Source: Panacagrimonas sp046594215 (GTDB taxonomy: Bacteria > Pseudomonadota > Gammaproteobacteria > Nevskiales > Nevskiaceae). From it: 64,000 nt of DNA. Positions within the stretch are counted from its first letter, which is position 1; each line of letters begins with the position of its first letter. The notes below the pieces were generated by a model. The model saw only the letters and a list, made by a program, of their open reading frames with translations. It ran no database searches and had not been told where the DNA came from. The translations under genes were made by a program, and so were the position numbers. The stretch lies in contig JBKJPX010000003.1 in assembly GCA_046594215.1 (NCBI GenBank), forward strand, positions 1 through 64,000. The letters are read 5' to 3'. Below are positions 16,962 through 25,639 of this stretch, in pieces.

Positions 16962-16999
16962 CCGGCGGTCGGTCCTTCCCCGACCGCCGGAACTTTTTT
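16962..16999 (+). terminator. Rho-independent terminator after the DUF1302 gene
   Basis: A perfect 11-bp stem, CCGGCGGTCGG with CCGACCGCCGG, and a seven-base loop are followed by AACTTTTTT. A classical intrinsic terminator in the middle of a functional cluster, 30 bases before the second DUF1329 gene. Confidence 0.88.
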
Positions 17000-17028
17000 C
17001 AGGAAGAAGGAAGGCAGCGGAACAGGAC

Positions 17029-18408
17029 ATGAGACTTCTCAAGTACGACCATCAGTACAGCCGGCGGCATTTTCTGAAGCAGCTCGCCGCGGGCGGCGCA
17101 TCGGCGGGCGTACTGATGCCGACCTGGGAAGCGATCGCAGCGACGGGAGAGGTGAGCAAGGCCTACCCGGACGAACTGCTGTCGATCGAGGCCTACACCA
17201 AGGGCAAGATCAAGACCGGCGACGAGATCAACGCGTCCAACGTCGAAGTCGTGAAGGACCTGCTGGAACCGATCCGGTACGAGCAGATTCTCAAGAACGG
17301 CCGCAAGCTGCGGATCGTCAAGACAACCACGGACGTGATGAGGCTTTCCCCGTGGGAGTACATCGAGGCCACGCTCAAGAACGCGGGCAAGGCCAAGTTC
17401 AACGAACAGGGAAACGTGGTGAACGCCGCGGATGGCCAGCCCTGGATTGGCGGCAACCCTTTTCCGGATCCGAAGACCGGCATCGAACTGCTGGCGGCGC
17501 AGACCCTGAGCTGGGGCCGTCACGACGCCTCGTTCTATGCCATCAAGATCAATGACGTCGCTGTCGACGGCGAAACCCGCTTCCGCTACGCCGGCGGCTG
17601 GGCCGAGCTGAACACGGTTGCACGCGTGAGCATGGACCCGAAGCCGTACTGGAACGAGCAGAAGGACAAGCTTCGATTCCAGACCGTTTTCTTCACGGCG
17701 CCGCAGCAGTTTCGCGGCACTTCGTTCATGAACGTCTGGGACTACGACCAGCGCAAGTTCCCCGCGCTGTACGGCTACGTGGCGGACTTCCGTCGCATCC
17801 GCCAGTTCCCGGCCGACCAGCGCTTCGAGCCGCTGCTGCCGGGCACCACCCTGTACCTGTCGGATGCCTGGGCCGCCGGCGATCCGCTGCTGACCTGGGG
17901 CGAGTTCAAGATCACCGGCCGCGGGCCGTTTCTCGGCGGGCTTTCGCAGTCCTGGAACTCCGACAACGAGAACTGGGAGCACAAGACGCATGGCGGGCCC
18001 AAGGGCACCACGTTCTGGGACACCAACGTCGAGTTGATCCCCGAGACGATCCGCGTTGAGGCCGTGCCCACCGGATATCCGCGCGCGCCGATCTCGAAGA
18101 AGGAAGTTTGGTTCGACGCGCGCAACCAGGTGGTCGTCGGCATGGTGACGTACGACCGTCGCAACCAACCCTATCGTTCGTTCGACGGCGCCTACTCGGT
18201 TTACGACAACGGCGACAAGAAGTTCATGGACGGCGCCCATCCGTACTGGAGCTGGTGCCACGTGACCTGCTCCGACATCCAGACCGGCCGCGTCACGCGG
18301 CTCGAGCAGGTTCGCTCCATCGAGGGTCACAACAGCGGCGCCAACGACCCGAAGATGTACGAGAAATACCTGACGCAGTCGGCGCTCATGCGCCTCGGCG
18401 CGAACTAG
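17029..18408 (+). CDS. DUF1329-family exported protein, copy 2
   Basis: 459 residues, collinear with the first copy and apparently about half identical. A Tat motif YSRRHF lies at about 14-19, followed by a weakly hydrophobic, Ala/Gly-rich segment. Both copies keep the SWGRHD, YDQRKFP, RRIRQFP-type and GYPRAP blocks, so both are probably functional. The start is preceded only by CAGGAC. The RND gene follows after 49 bases, suggesting this copy works with the pump while copy 1 may be separately dosed. Two Tat-exported carriers of one family in one cluster suggests specialisation or heteromer formation (inference). Confidence 0.85.
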   Translation: MRLLKYDHQYSRRHFLKQLAAGGASAGVLMPTWEAIAATGEVSKAYPDELLSIEAYTKGKIKTGDEINASNVEVVKDLLEPIRYEQILKNGRKLRIVKTTTDVMRLSPWEYIEATLKNAGKAKFNEQGNVVNAADGQPWIGGNPFPDPKTGIELLAAQTLSWGRHDASFYAIKINDVAVDGETRFRYAGGWAELNTVARVSMDPKPYWNEQKDKLRFQTVFFTAPQQFRGTSFMNVWDYDQRKFPALYGYVADFRRIRQFPADQRFEPLLPGTTLYLSDAWAAGDPLLTWGEFKITGRGPFLGGLSQSWNSDNENWEHKTHGGPKGTTFWDTNVELIPETIRVEAVPTGYPRAPISKKEVWFDARNQVVVGMVTYDRRNQPYRSFDGAYSVYDNGDKKFMDGAHPYWSWCHVTCSDIQTGRVTRLEQVRSIEGHNSGANDPKMYEKYLTQSALMRLGAN

Positions 18409-18457
18409 AAAGAAATCCTGCAACCGAATTCATCTCAGAAGAACGGCCCACACGATC

Positions 18458-20896
18458 ATGGACAACCTTCCGTTTCGCTTCCGCCTCGCCAAGTGGGTCA
18501 TGGACCGGCGCTTCTCGGTATCCGTCGCCTTCGCGATCGTGACGCTCGCCTTCATGGCAGGCTTCCCGCGTGTGGAAGTGCGGACGATCTTCAAGGACCT
18601 ACTGCCAAAGGACGATCCGTTCGTGCAGGTCTATTACGACCACCCGAACTTCGGCAACCCGCTGACCATGTACATCATGGTCAAGCGCAAGCAGGGCGAC
18701 ATCTACCACCAGGACACGCTGCAGAAGGTCTGGGACATGACGCGCGCAGTCGACCTGACGCCCGGCATCGACCACGTCCAGCTGATCTCCATCTCGACCG
18801 AAAAACTGCGCTACGTCGAAGCCACACCCGCTGGCGTGGACGTGCGCCCCCTGATGGGCGATCGCGTGCCGACCAGCGACGAGGAAGTGCAGGACTTCCG
18901 CCGTCGCGTGCAGCAGTCGCCCAACGCGCGCACCTTCTTCGTCTCACGTGACGAGAACGCAACCCTGATCCAGGCCACGTTCCTGGATTCGGTGGACTAC
19001 GGCGTCGCGTTCGACACCGTTCGCGCGATGATCGACAAGTACAGGGACGACAAGCACGACATCTACCTCGCCGGCCAGCCCACGCTGATCGGCTGGGTGT
19101 ACAAACTGCAGAAGCAGACCTACAGCATCTTCGCAATGACCATCGGCCTTCTGACGATCGCGCTGGTGCTGTACATGCGCAACATCGCCGGCGTGGTCAC
19201 GCCTATCGTGTGCGCACTGGTCGCCGCGCTGTGGGGTGTGGGCTTCATCGGCTGGCTGGGACGTCCGATCGAGCCGCTGCTGACGATCGTACCGCTGCTG
19301 CTGGTAGCTCGAACGTTCTCACACTGCATCCAGTACACCGAGCGCTACTACGAAATCCTGGCGCACTTGAAGGACAAGAAAAAAGCGGCCGAGGTGTGCA
19401 TGGGCGTGATGATGACGCCGTCGGTGCTCGGCATCATGACCGACGTGTTCGGCATCATCTTCATCGCGATCGCGCCGATCGTGACGATGTACAACCACGC
19501 ACTTTTCTGCGGCGCCTGGGCGCTGTGGATCATCCCGACCGGCGTGTTCCTCGCGTCGATCGTCCTCTCCTACATGCCGCTACCGAACAATTTTGAGCAG
19601 ATCTCCGGCGGTGAAGGCAAGGAATCGGGCATCCATCTCCTGCAGAAGAACCTGCTCAAGCGCATCGCGGGCTGGACCTATGGCAAGCCTGCCAAGGTCA
19701 CCGCCGCGATCATGGTGGTCCTGACGATCTGGTCGATATACGAGACCACGCAGATCAAGATCGGCAACCCGACGGAGGGAAGCAACCTGCTCTGGTACGA
19801 CTCCGAATTCAACACCGCGGTACGCGCGATCAACGCGCACTTTCCTGGCATGAACACGCTGGAACTGGTCATCGAGGCCAAGAACGCCGAGGACGGCACC
19901 AACCGTGTGGCGCTGCTGCCCGAGGCCATGACCGTACGCGCCCAGCTGCAGGACCTGATGGAGAGGGACAAGGAGTTGCCGCCGCGCGCGACGCTGTCGT
20001 TCACCGACTACATGATGGAAGGCAACCGCCTCTTCGCGGGCGGCAACCCGCAGTGGCTGCCGGTCGATCCGAACAAGCGCGCCGCCTACAGCGCCGGCCA
20101 GGCCGTGCTGTTCGGCTCGACACCGCTGAACTTCGGTCACGTGATGGACTTCAACGCGCAGCACTCCACGGTGTCGGTGTGGTTTGCCGACAACAAGCAG
20201 GAGACCGTCGACGCCGCGCTTCGCAGCGCGCGTCGCGCGGTGGACATCGTCGGCGAGGACCACGAGAAGTTCCGCGTCCGCATGGCGACCGGCTTCATCG
20301 CGCTGCAGCAGGCCATGAACATCGTGGTCGAGCGCTACCACTGGCTGATCTTTGGCCTGGTGAACCTCGCCATCGCGGTGATCGCGGCGTTTGCCTACAA
20401 GTCGATCATGGCTTCGGTGCTGCTGCTGATCCCGGTGAACATGTCGAACTTCCTGCAGATCGCCGCGATGCACCAGCTCGGCATCGGCCTGGACATCAAC
20501 GCGACCATCGTGGCGGTGATGGGTGTGGGTGTCGGTATCGATTACGGCATCTATTTGTTGTCGCGCATGTGCGAGGAGTACCACGTGCACGAGGGCGACC
20601 TCGGCGCGGCAATCACCACCTCGCTGACCACGACCGGCAAGGCGATCATGTTCACCGCCTCGATCATGCTCATCGGCATCATCCCCTGGTACTTCCTGTC
20701 AGACCTCAAGTTCATGGCGGACATGGGCCTGCTGCTGATGGCGATCATGCTGATCAACATGGTGCTGTCGCTGGTCGCGCTGCCGCTGACGGTCTGGTAC
20801 ACCAACCCGGGCTTCCTGCGTCGCACCGACCTCGCGGTCGGCGAGAACATCGACCTCAGCCAGTTCATGACGCCGGATCCGGCGGCCGTGAAGTAA
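18458..20896 (+). CDS. RND/MMPL-family transporter (HpnN-like)
   Basis: 812 residues with the MMPL plan: one N-terminal membrane segment (about 18-36), a large periplasmic loop, five clustered segments (about 225-380), then the pattern repeated with TM7 near 410, a second loop and a final cluster (about 630-790). The second half has the conserved GVGVGIDYGIYLLSR motif of proton-coupled MMPL pumps. There is no adaptor (membrane-fusion) gene nearby, as in hopanoid or lipid MMPL exporters. Together with the DUF1329 carriers and DUF1302 barrel it could move a hydrophobic compound across the envelope; direction is unknown. Confidence 0.9.
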   Translation: MDNLPFRFRLAKWVMDRRFSVSVAFAIVTLAFMAGFPRVEVRTIFKDLLPKDDPFVQVYYDHPNFGNPLTMYIMVKRKQGDIYHQDTLQKVWDMTRAVDLTPGIDHVQLISISTEKLRYVEATPAGVDVRPLMGDRVPTSDEEVQDFRRRVQQSPNARTFFVSRDENATLIQATFLDSVDYGVAFDTVRAMIDKYRDDKHDIYLAGQPTLIGWVYKLQKQTYSIFAMTIGLLTIALVLYMRNIAGVVTPIVCALVAALWGVGFIGWLGRPIEPLLTIVPLLLVARTFSHCIQYTERYYEILAHLKDKKKAAEVCMGVMMTPSVLGIMTDVFGIIFIAIAPIVTMYNHALFCGAWALWIIPTGVFLASIVLSYMPLPNNFEQISGGEGKESGIHLLQKNLLKRIAGWTYGKPAKVTAAIMVVLTIWSIYETTQIKIGNPTEGSNLLWYDSEFNTAVRAINAHFPGMNTLELVIEAKNAEDGTNRVALLPEAMTVRAQLQDLMERDKELPPRATLSFTDYMMEGNRLFAGGNPQWLPVDPNKRAAYSAGQAVLFGSTPLNFGHVMDFNAQHSTVSVWFADNKQETVDAALRSARRAVDIVGEDHEKFRVRMATGFIALQQAMNIVVERYHWLIFGLVNLAIAVIAAFAYKSIMASVLLLIPVNMSNFLQIAAMHQLGIGLDINATIVAVMGVGVGIDYGIYLLSRMCEEYHVHEGDLGAAITTSLTTTGKAIMFTASIMLIGIIPWYFLSDLKFMADMGLLLMAIMLINMVLSLVALPLTVWYTNPGFLRRTDLAVGENIDLSQFMTPDPAAVK

Positions 20897-20922
20897 GGCA
20901 AGGGCAGACATCGCGTTTCGAG

Positions 20923-20957
20923 AGGCCCGGCTGCGCAGGCAGCCGGGCCTTCTTGTT
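20923..20957 (+). terminator. Rho-independent terminator at the end of the envelope cluster
   Basis: A perfect 12-bp stem AGGCCCGGCTGC/GCAGCCGGGCCT with a GCAG loop is followed by TCTTGTTT, 26 bases after the RND stop. Confidence 0.85.
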
Positions 20958-21047
20958 TCCGGTGCCGGGGCTTTCCAAACGAGCCGGCGCAGGAGAAATT
21001 CGGAGGCCGGCCCCGCAATGGCGCGAAGTACGCGCGCGGGGCAGCTG

Positions 21048-21932
21048 CTAGCCGAGCAGCTTCGCCGACCGCAGCGCGCGACGCAGGTGCGAGTAGTCGC
21101 TCGACTGGGGCAGGACCGGCGGATTCAGACCTTCGGCAATGCGGCCCATCTCCACCAGCGCCCACTTGACCGGGACGGAGTTCGCGTCGGCGAGCAGCGC
21201 CTCGTAGAGCGGATGGAGGCGCGAGTCGAGCGCCTCACTGCCGGCGCGATCCCCCATCAGCGCGGCGGCGTGCAGTTCGCGGATCGGCGACGGGGCGACG
21301 TTGGCCGTCACCGACAGCGCGCCGTGAAAGCCCAGCAGGATCGCGTGCCGCGCCGCGATGTCGTGCCCCGAGTAAAGCGCAAAATCGGCTGGCAGGCCGA
21401 GCGCCAGCAGCGCGCGCACGCGGTTGGAGTCGGCCGAGCATTCGACGAAGCCGACGACGCCTGGGATGCGCGCCAGCGAGGCGACGGCGTGCGGCATCAG
21501 GCCGGCGTCGCGGCCGGGCATGTTGCGCACGATCAGCGGAAGGCCGGACACCTGGCGCGCGACGATGCGAACGTGATCCAGCAGCTCGTCCTGCGAAGGA
21601 TGACCGTCCGGCATGTCGAGGAGCGCCGCATCGGCCCCGGCGTCACGCGCCGCCTGCGCAAATTCCACGACTTGTCGCACCGACTCGCCGCCATCGATGC
21701 CGGCGATGATCCGGATGCGACCGTCGGATTGCCAGATCGCGCGACGCAGCAGCTCTGTGCGATTTTCGAAGTCCGCCGAAGGCATCGGCGAACGACCGGT
21801 GAAGGCACCGACGACCAGCGCGGCACTGCCTTCCTCGACGTGCCAGTCGACGAGCCCTTCCACGGCCTCGAAGTCCGGCGTGCCGTCTTGATGAAACGGT
21901 GTAACGAGGTCGACCAGACTGCCTTTGATCAT
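21048..21932 (-). CDS. DapA-fold protein lacking the Schiff-base lysine
   Basis: 294 residues of the dihydrodipicolinate synthase/N-acetylneuraminate lyase family by overall pattern. Key catalytic positions are changed: the YN-x-P segment reads RNMPGR (Arg136 for the Tyr) and the GIKE segment reads GFVE (Val163 for the lysine). The usual aldolase mechanism through a lysine imine is therefore not possible as drawn. It may be a pseudoenzyme, or use a different residue. The start is the ATG with GGAGCG upstream; an earlier in-frame start at 22385 would lie in the kup promoter region. It is divergent from kup. Confidence 0.8.
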   Translation of the reverse strand: MIKGSLVDLVTPFHQDGTPDFEAVEGLVDWHVEEGSAALVVGAFTGRSPMPSADFENRTELLRRAIWQSDGRIRIIAGIDGGESVRQVVEFAQAARDAGADAALLDMPDGHPSQDELLDHVRIVARQVSGLPLIVRNMPGRDAGLMPHAVASLARIPGVVGFVECSADSNRVRALLALGLPADFALYSGHDIAARHAILLGFHGALSVTANVAPSPIRELHAAALMGDRAGSEALDSRLHPLYEALLADANSVPVKWALVEMGRIAEGLNPPVLPQSSDYSHLRRALRSAKLLG

Positions 21933-22284
21933 GCGCGCTCCGGATCGCCGCGGCGGGGACGAAGAAGAGTATAGCGGCGCGACGCACGCCTCCCAGCGCA
22001 GCGCGTCGACCCCCGGCCGTGACGCGGGCGAGGGTAGTTCCCATGCGTATTCCCGGATGCGCGGATGCCGCGCCGCATGCCGATCCACTGCGCCTGCCCT
22101 GCGGGAACTGCGATCATGGGGACGCTCTTGAGGGGTCGCGTTGACCCATCGGATTTCGACCCACGCCGGGTCGAACTTCGACGGCAATGGTCGTCCTGCT
22201 CGATCGTCGGCGGATCGTATTTTGCTACGGGTCGCCGCGCTTTCCCAAGCTCGAAATCCCCGGACCGCTCGCCGCTCCTTCCTC
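21933..22284. other. Divergent intergenic region between dapA-like gene and kup
   Basis: 352 bases with no supported gene; it must carry the promoters of both divergent genes. I see no clear sigma-70 boxes, riboswitch or strong palindrome. Confidence 0.4.
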
Positions 22285-24183
22285 ATGACCGCAGCCTCGA
22301 CAAGCGATTCTCCTCCCGAACATCTGAAAGCCCGGGCCGCCTTGACCCTCTCGGCCCTGGGCGTCGTGTTCGGCGACATCGGCACGAGCCCGCTCTACAC
22401 GATGAAGGCCATGCTGGGGCAGGGACCGGCGCGCGTGACGGATCTCCCCGACCCGCTGGGTGCCGCCTCGGCGATCTTCTGGCTCCTGTTTCTCGTGGTC
22501 ACGCTCAAGTACGTGGTGCTGGTCCTGCGCGCCGACTATCGCGGCGAGGGCGGGATCCTGGCGCTGGCGGCGCTCGCCAGTCGCGCCGTCATCGGGAGGC
22601 CGGGTTGGCGGCCGATCGTGCTGATGATCGGCGTGGTCGGCGCCGCGTTGTTCTACGGCGACAGCATCATCACGCCGGCTATCTCCGTCCTCGGCGCCAT
22701 CGAAGGTGTGGAGGTGGTCGCGCCGGGCTTCGAGCGCTGGCTGGTGCCGCTGTCGATCGCGGTCGTGGCCGTGCTGTTCTGGGTGCAGCGCGTGGGAACG
22801 GGCGCGGTCGGCCGCGCGTTCGGTCCCTTGATGCTCGTGTGGTTCGGCACGCTGGCCGTGTCCGGCATCGCGCAGATCGTGCAGACGCCCGCGGTGCTGC
22901 TGGCTCTGAACCCGCTGCGCGGCGTGCACTTCCTCACCGGGCCCGACGGGCTGCGAATGCTGCTGCTCGGCTCGGTGGTGCTCGCGGTGACGGGTGCCGA
23001 GGCGCTCTACGTCGACATGGGTCACTTCGGGCGCAGCGCGATCCGGCGTGCCTGGCTGTGGCTGGTCTTCCCGGCGCTCGCGCTCAACTACCTCGGACAG
23101 GGCGCGTTGCTCATGCGCGACCCCGACGCGATCGTGAACCCGTTCTTCCATCTCTTCCCGGACGCCTTGCAGCTGCCGGCGATCGTGCTGGCCACGGTGG
23201 CTTCGGTGATCGCTTCGCAGGCGGTGATCTCGGGTGCGTTCTCGCTGACGCAGCAGGCCATCCAGCTGGGCCTGGTCCCGCGCCTGCGCATCCTGCACAC
23301 CTCTGCCAGCGCCTCGGGGCAGATCTACATCCCGGCGGTCAACGTGCTGTTGTTCATAGCGGTGGTTCTGGCCATCGTCGGGTTCCGCGGTTCCTCGGCG
23401 CTTGCCGGGGCCTATGGCATCGCGGTGTCGGGCACGATGTTGTGCACCACGATGCTCATCGTGGTCGTCGCGCAGCGCATGTGGCGACTGTCGCTGCCCC
23501 TGCTGGCGCTGTGCGTGCTGCCCTTCCTGCTGCTGGACGGAACGCTGGTGGCTGCCTGCGCGCTCAAGTTCTTCGACGGGGGCTGGTTCCCGATGGCTGT
23601 CGGCGCCGTGCTGCTCCTGGGCATGACCACGTGGCGACGCGGGCGCCAGCTGATGCGTAGCGCCGGACCTGCGACGCCGCTGCTGCAGCCGCAGCTCACG
23701 CGGCTGGAAATCGACAAGACACTGCATCGCCCCGACAGAACCGCGGTGTTCCTGACGGCGGACCCCGCGAACACCCCGCGCGCCCTGCTGCACAACATGG
23801 CGCACAACCAGGTGCTGCACCGGTCCAACATCCTGCTTAGCGTTCTCTACGAAGACGAGCCGCGCGTGCCCGCGGAGAAACGCATCAGCTGCACGCGCGT
23901 GAGCGAGAGCTTCTGGCAGGTGTCCTTCCGCTGCGGGTTCATGGAACAGCCGAACGTTCCCGCAATCCTCTGGGAATGCGTGGCGCGTGGTATCGAGATG
24001 TCGCCAGCGGAGGTGTCCTACTTCCTGAGCCGCGAGATCGTCGTGCCCACGCCGGGCATCGGCATGGCGCTGTGGCGCGAGCACCTGTTCGCCTGGCTGT
24101 CGCGCAACGCCGAGAGCAATGTCGGCTACTTCCAGCTCCCCGACGAGCAGGTCATCGTGCTGTCGGCGCGGATCCCGATCTAG
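22285..24183 (+). CDS. kup: Low-affinity potassium uptake transporter Kup
   Basis: 632 residues, close to the usual Kup length. The signature GVVFGDIGTSPLYT begins near residue 29, followed by 12 predicted membrane segments and the C-terminal cytoplasmic domain (about 480-632). It is a proton-coupled potassium importer of the inner membrane. The start chosen gives the expected short N-terminus before the signature; a longer frame from 22141 adds 48 residues of atypical Arg/Ser-rich sequence. No clear ribosome-binding site precedes either start. Confidence 0.93.
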   Translation: MTAASTSDSPPEHLKARAALTLSALGVVFGDIGTSPLYTMKAMLGQGPARVTDLPDPLGAASAIFWLLFLVVTLKYVVLVLRADYRGEGGILALAALASRAVIGRPGWRPIVLMIGVVGAALFYGDSIITPAISVLGAIEGVEVVAPGFERWLVPLSIAVVAVLFWVQRVGTGAVGRAFGPLMLVWFGTLAVSGIAQIVQTPAVLLALNPLRGVHFLTGPDGLRMLLLGSVVLAVTGAEALYVDMGHFGRSAIRRAWLWLVFPALALNYLGQGALLMRDPDAIVNPFFHLFPDALQLPAIVLATVASVIASQAVISGAFSLTQQAIQLGLVPRLRILHTSASASGQIYIPAVNVLLFIAVVLAIVGFRGSSALAGAYGIAVSGTMLCTTMLIVVVAQRMWRLSLPLLALCVLPFLLLDGTLVAACALKFFDGGWFPMAVGAVLLLGMTTWRRGRQLMRSAGPATPLLQPQLTRLEIDKTLHRPDRTAVFLTADPANTPRALLHNMAHNQVLHRSNILLSVLYEDEPRVPAEKRISCTRVSESFWQVSFRCGFMEQPNVPAILWECVARGIEMSPAEVSYFLSREIVVPTPGIGMALWREHLFAWLSRNAESNVGYFQLPDEQVIVLSARIPI

Positions 24184-24369
24184 TGGAGCTCCTGCAGTTC
24201 CCTCTCTTTCCCGTCGGTTTCCTCGATCGGGAGGGCAGGGGTGAGGGGCCGGCTTTTGGAATCGCGCTCGCCCTGCAAATCGAGAATCTCCTCCAGCTCC
24301 CCAGAAGTTCCTGCCGCATCGGGTAGTTCCGGAAACGCGGGACGCGATGGCCCTGTGGTTCAATACCGG

Positions 24370-24391
24370 GCGATTCGAGAAATCGAATCGC
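24370..24391. promoter_or_regulatory. Perfect inverted repeat in the leader of the P450 gene
   Basis: GCGATTCGA and TCGAATCGC are perfect nine-base arms around GAAA, ending 25 bases before the P450 ATG. A repressor operator or a GAAA-capped mRNA hairpin would both fit. There is no T-run after it, so it is not a terminator. Confidence 0.5.
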
Positions 24392-24416
24392 TGCATAAAA
24401 AAGCAAGGAGAGAAAA

Positions 24417-25616
24417 ATGGGCGACCCTCAGGCGATCGTGCCCGCCGGGATTCCGGATCACCTCGTCGTGGACTTCGACGTCTACAACCCCACGTCCGAT
24501 GCGGAAGGTTTTCACCGCGCTTTCGTCGATTTCCAGCGCACCACGCCGCACCCGCTGGTGTGGACGCCGCACCACGGGGGTCACTGGATCCCGGTGCGCG
24601 GCCAGGACGTCTACGACCTCTACGCGGACCACACGCGTTTCAGCTCGCGGCATTACTTCGTTCCTGCAGCGCCGGGACAGGTGCCGATGGGCGCGTTCAC
24701 GCTCGATCCGCCGGAACACCAGCCCTTCCGCGCGTTCCTCAACACCGGCCTGTCTCCGAAGATCGCGGCGGGCAAGACGCCCTTCGTCCGCCAGCTCGCG
24801 ATCGACCTCTCGGAAGGTCTTGCGCCACGCCGCGCCTGCAACTTCATCGCGGAGTTTGCGGACGTGCTGCCGCTCACCGTTTTCCTCGATCTCGTGGCGC
24901 TGCCGTTCACCGATCGCGACAGGCTCAACCAGCTCGCGGAGATCGCCACGCGCGCGCCGGACCCGGCGCATCGTGTGGAGGCGCTGGGCGGACTCGCCGC
25001 CTACCTGCAGCCCTTCCTGCGCGAACGCCGCGAACATCCCGGCGACGACCTGCTGAGCCGCGCCGTGAACGCGGACATCTCCGGACGACCCATCACGGAC
25101 GTCGAGGCGCTCGGCGCGTCGATCCACATCATGGGTGCGGGACTGGACACGGTCTCCTCGCTTTTCAGCTTCGTGATGCTGTTCCTGGCGAAGCACCCGC
25201 AGCACCGCCGCGCGCTGGTCGAGAACCCGGACCTGATACCGGGCGCCGCGCTCGAATTGATCCGTCGCTTCCCGGTCGTGACCATGGTGCGGCAGGTACG
25301 CGAGGATATGGACTACCTCGGCGTGCGCCTGCGCAAGGGCGAGATGGTCGCGCTTCCCTCTGCGCTGTTCAATCTCGACGAGACGATCTACGAGCGGCCG
25401 CTGGAGGTCGACTGGAACCGGCGCGTCGACAAGGTGCTGACCTTCGGCAACGGGCCGCACCGATGTCCCGGCGCCGTGCTCGGCCGCAACGAGCTGGCGA
25501 TCGGGCTGCAGGAATGGCTCAAGCGCATCCCGCATTTTTCCGTTGCGCCCGGCGCCACGATCCCGGTATCGGGCGGGACGGTCGCGAAGATCCTGGACCT
25601 GCCGCTGGTCTGGTAG
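24417..25616 (+). CDS. Cytochrome P450 (CYP101-like bacterial type)
   Basis: 399 residues, soluble. The heme-ligand loop is FGNGPHRCPG with Cys350, the I-helix oxygen-activation motif is AGLDT (about 241-245), and the K-helix ExxR is ELIRR (about 280-284). The overall pattern, including a P450cam-like N-terminal region with PHHGGHWI, suggests a class I terpene- or steroid-type hydroxylase that needs a ferredoxin and reductase. None is adjacent; the ferredoxin-reductase fusion at 7467 or genes elsewhere would have to serve. AAGGAG sits before the ATG, and an inverted repeat at 24370 may regulate it. Confidence 0.92.
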   Translation: MGDPQAIVPAGIPDHLVVDFDVYNPTSDAEGFHRAFVDFQRTTPHPLVWTPHHGGHWIPVRGQDVYDLYADHTRFSSRHYFVPAAPGQVPMGAFTLDPPEHQPFRAFLNTGLSPKIAAGKTPFVRQLAIDLSEGLAPRRACNFIAEFADVLPLTVFLDLVALPFTDRDRLNQLAEIATRAPDPAHRVEALGGLAAYLQPFLRERREHPGDDLLSRAVNADISGRPITDVEALGASIHIMGAGLDTVSSLFSFVMLFLAKHPQHRRALVENPDLIPGAALELIRRFPVVTMVRQVREDMDYLGVRLRKGEMVALPSALFNLDETIYERPLEVDWNRRVDKVLTFGNGPHRCPGAVLGRNELAIGLQEWLKRIPHFSVAPGATIPVSGGTVAKILDLPLVW

Positions 25617-25617
25617 C

Positions 25618-25639
25618 GCCCGCGCTTTTCAGCGCGGGC
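25618..25639. terminator. Bidirectional hairpin between convergent genes
   Basis: GCCCGCGC, loop TTTTCA, GCGCGGGC. It lies between the P450 stop and the stop of the convergent propeller gene, whose TGA falls in and next to the loop. There is no long T-run on either side. Confidence 0.5.

Noticed and set aside
22225..24396. 723-residue minus-strand frame opposite kup
   Set aside because: Arg/His/Gln-rich shadow of kup, which has a clear family match.
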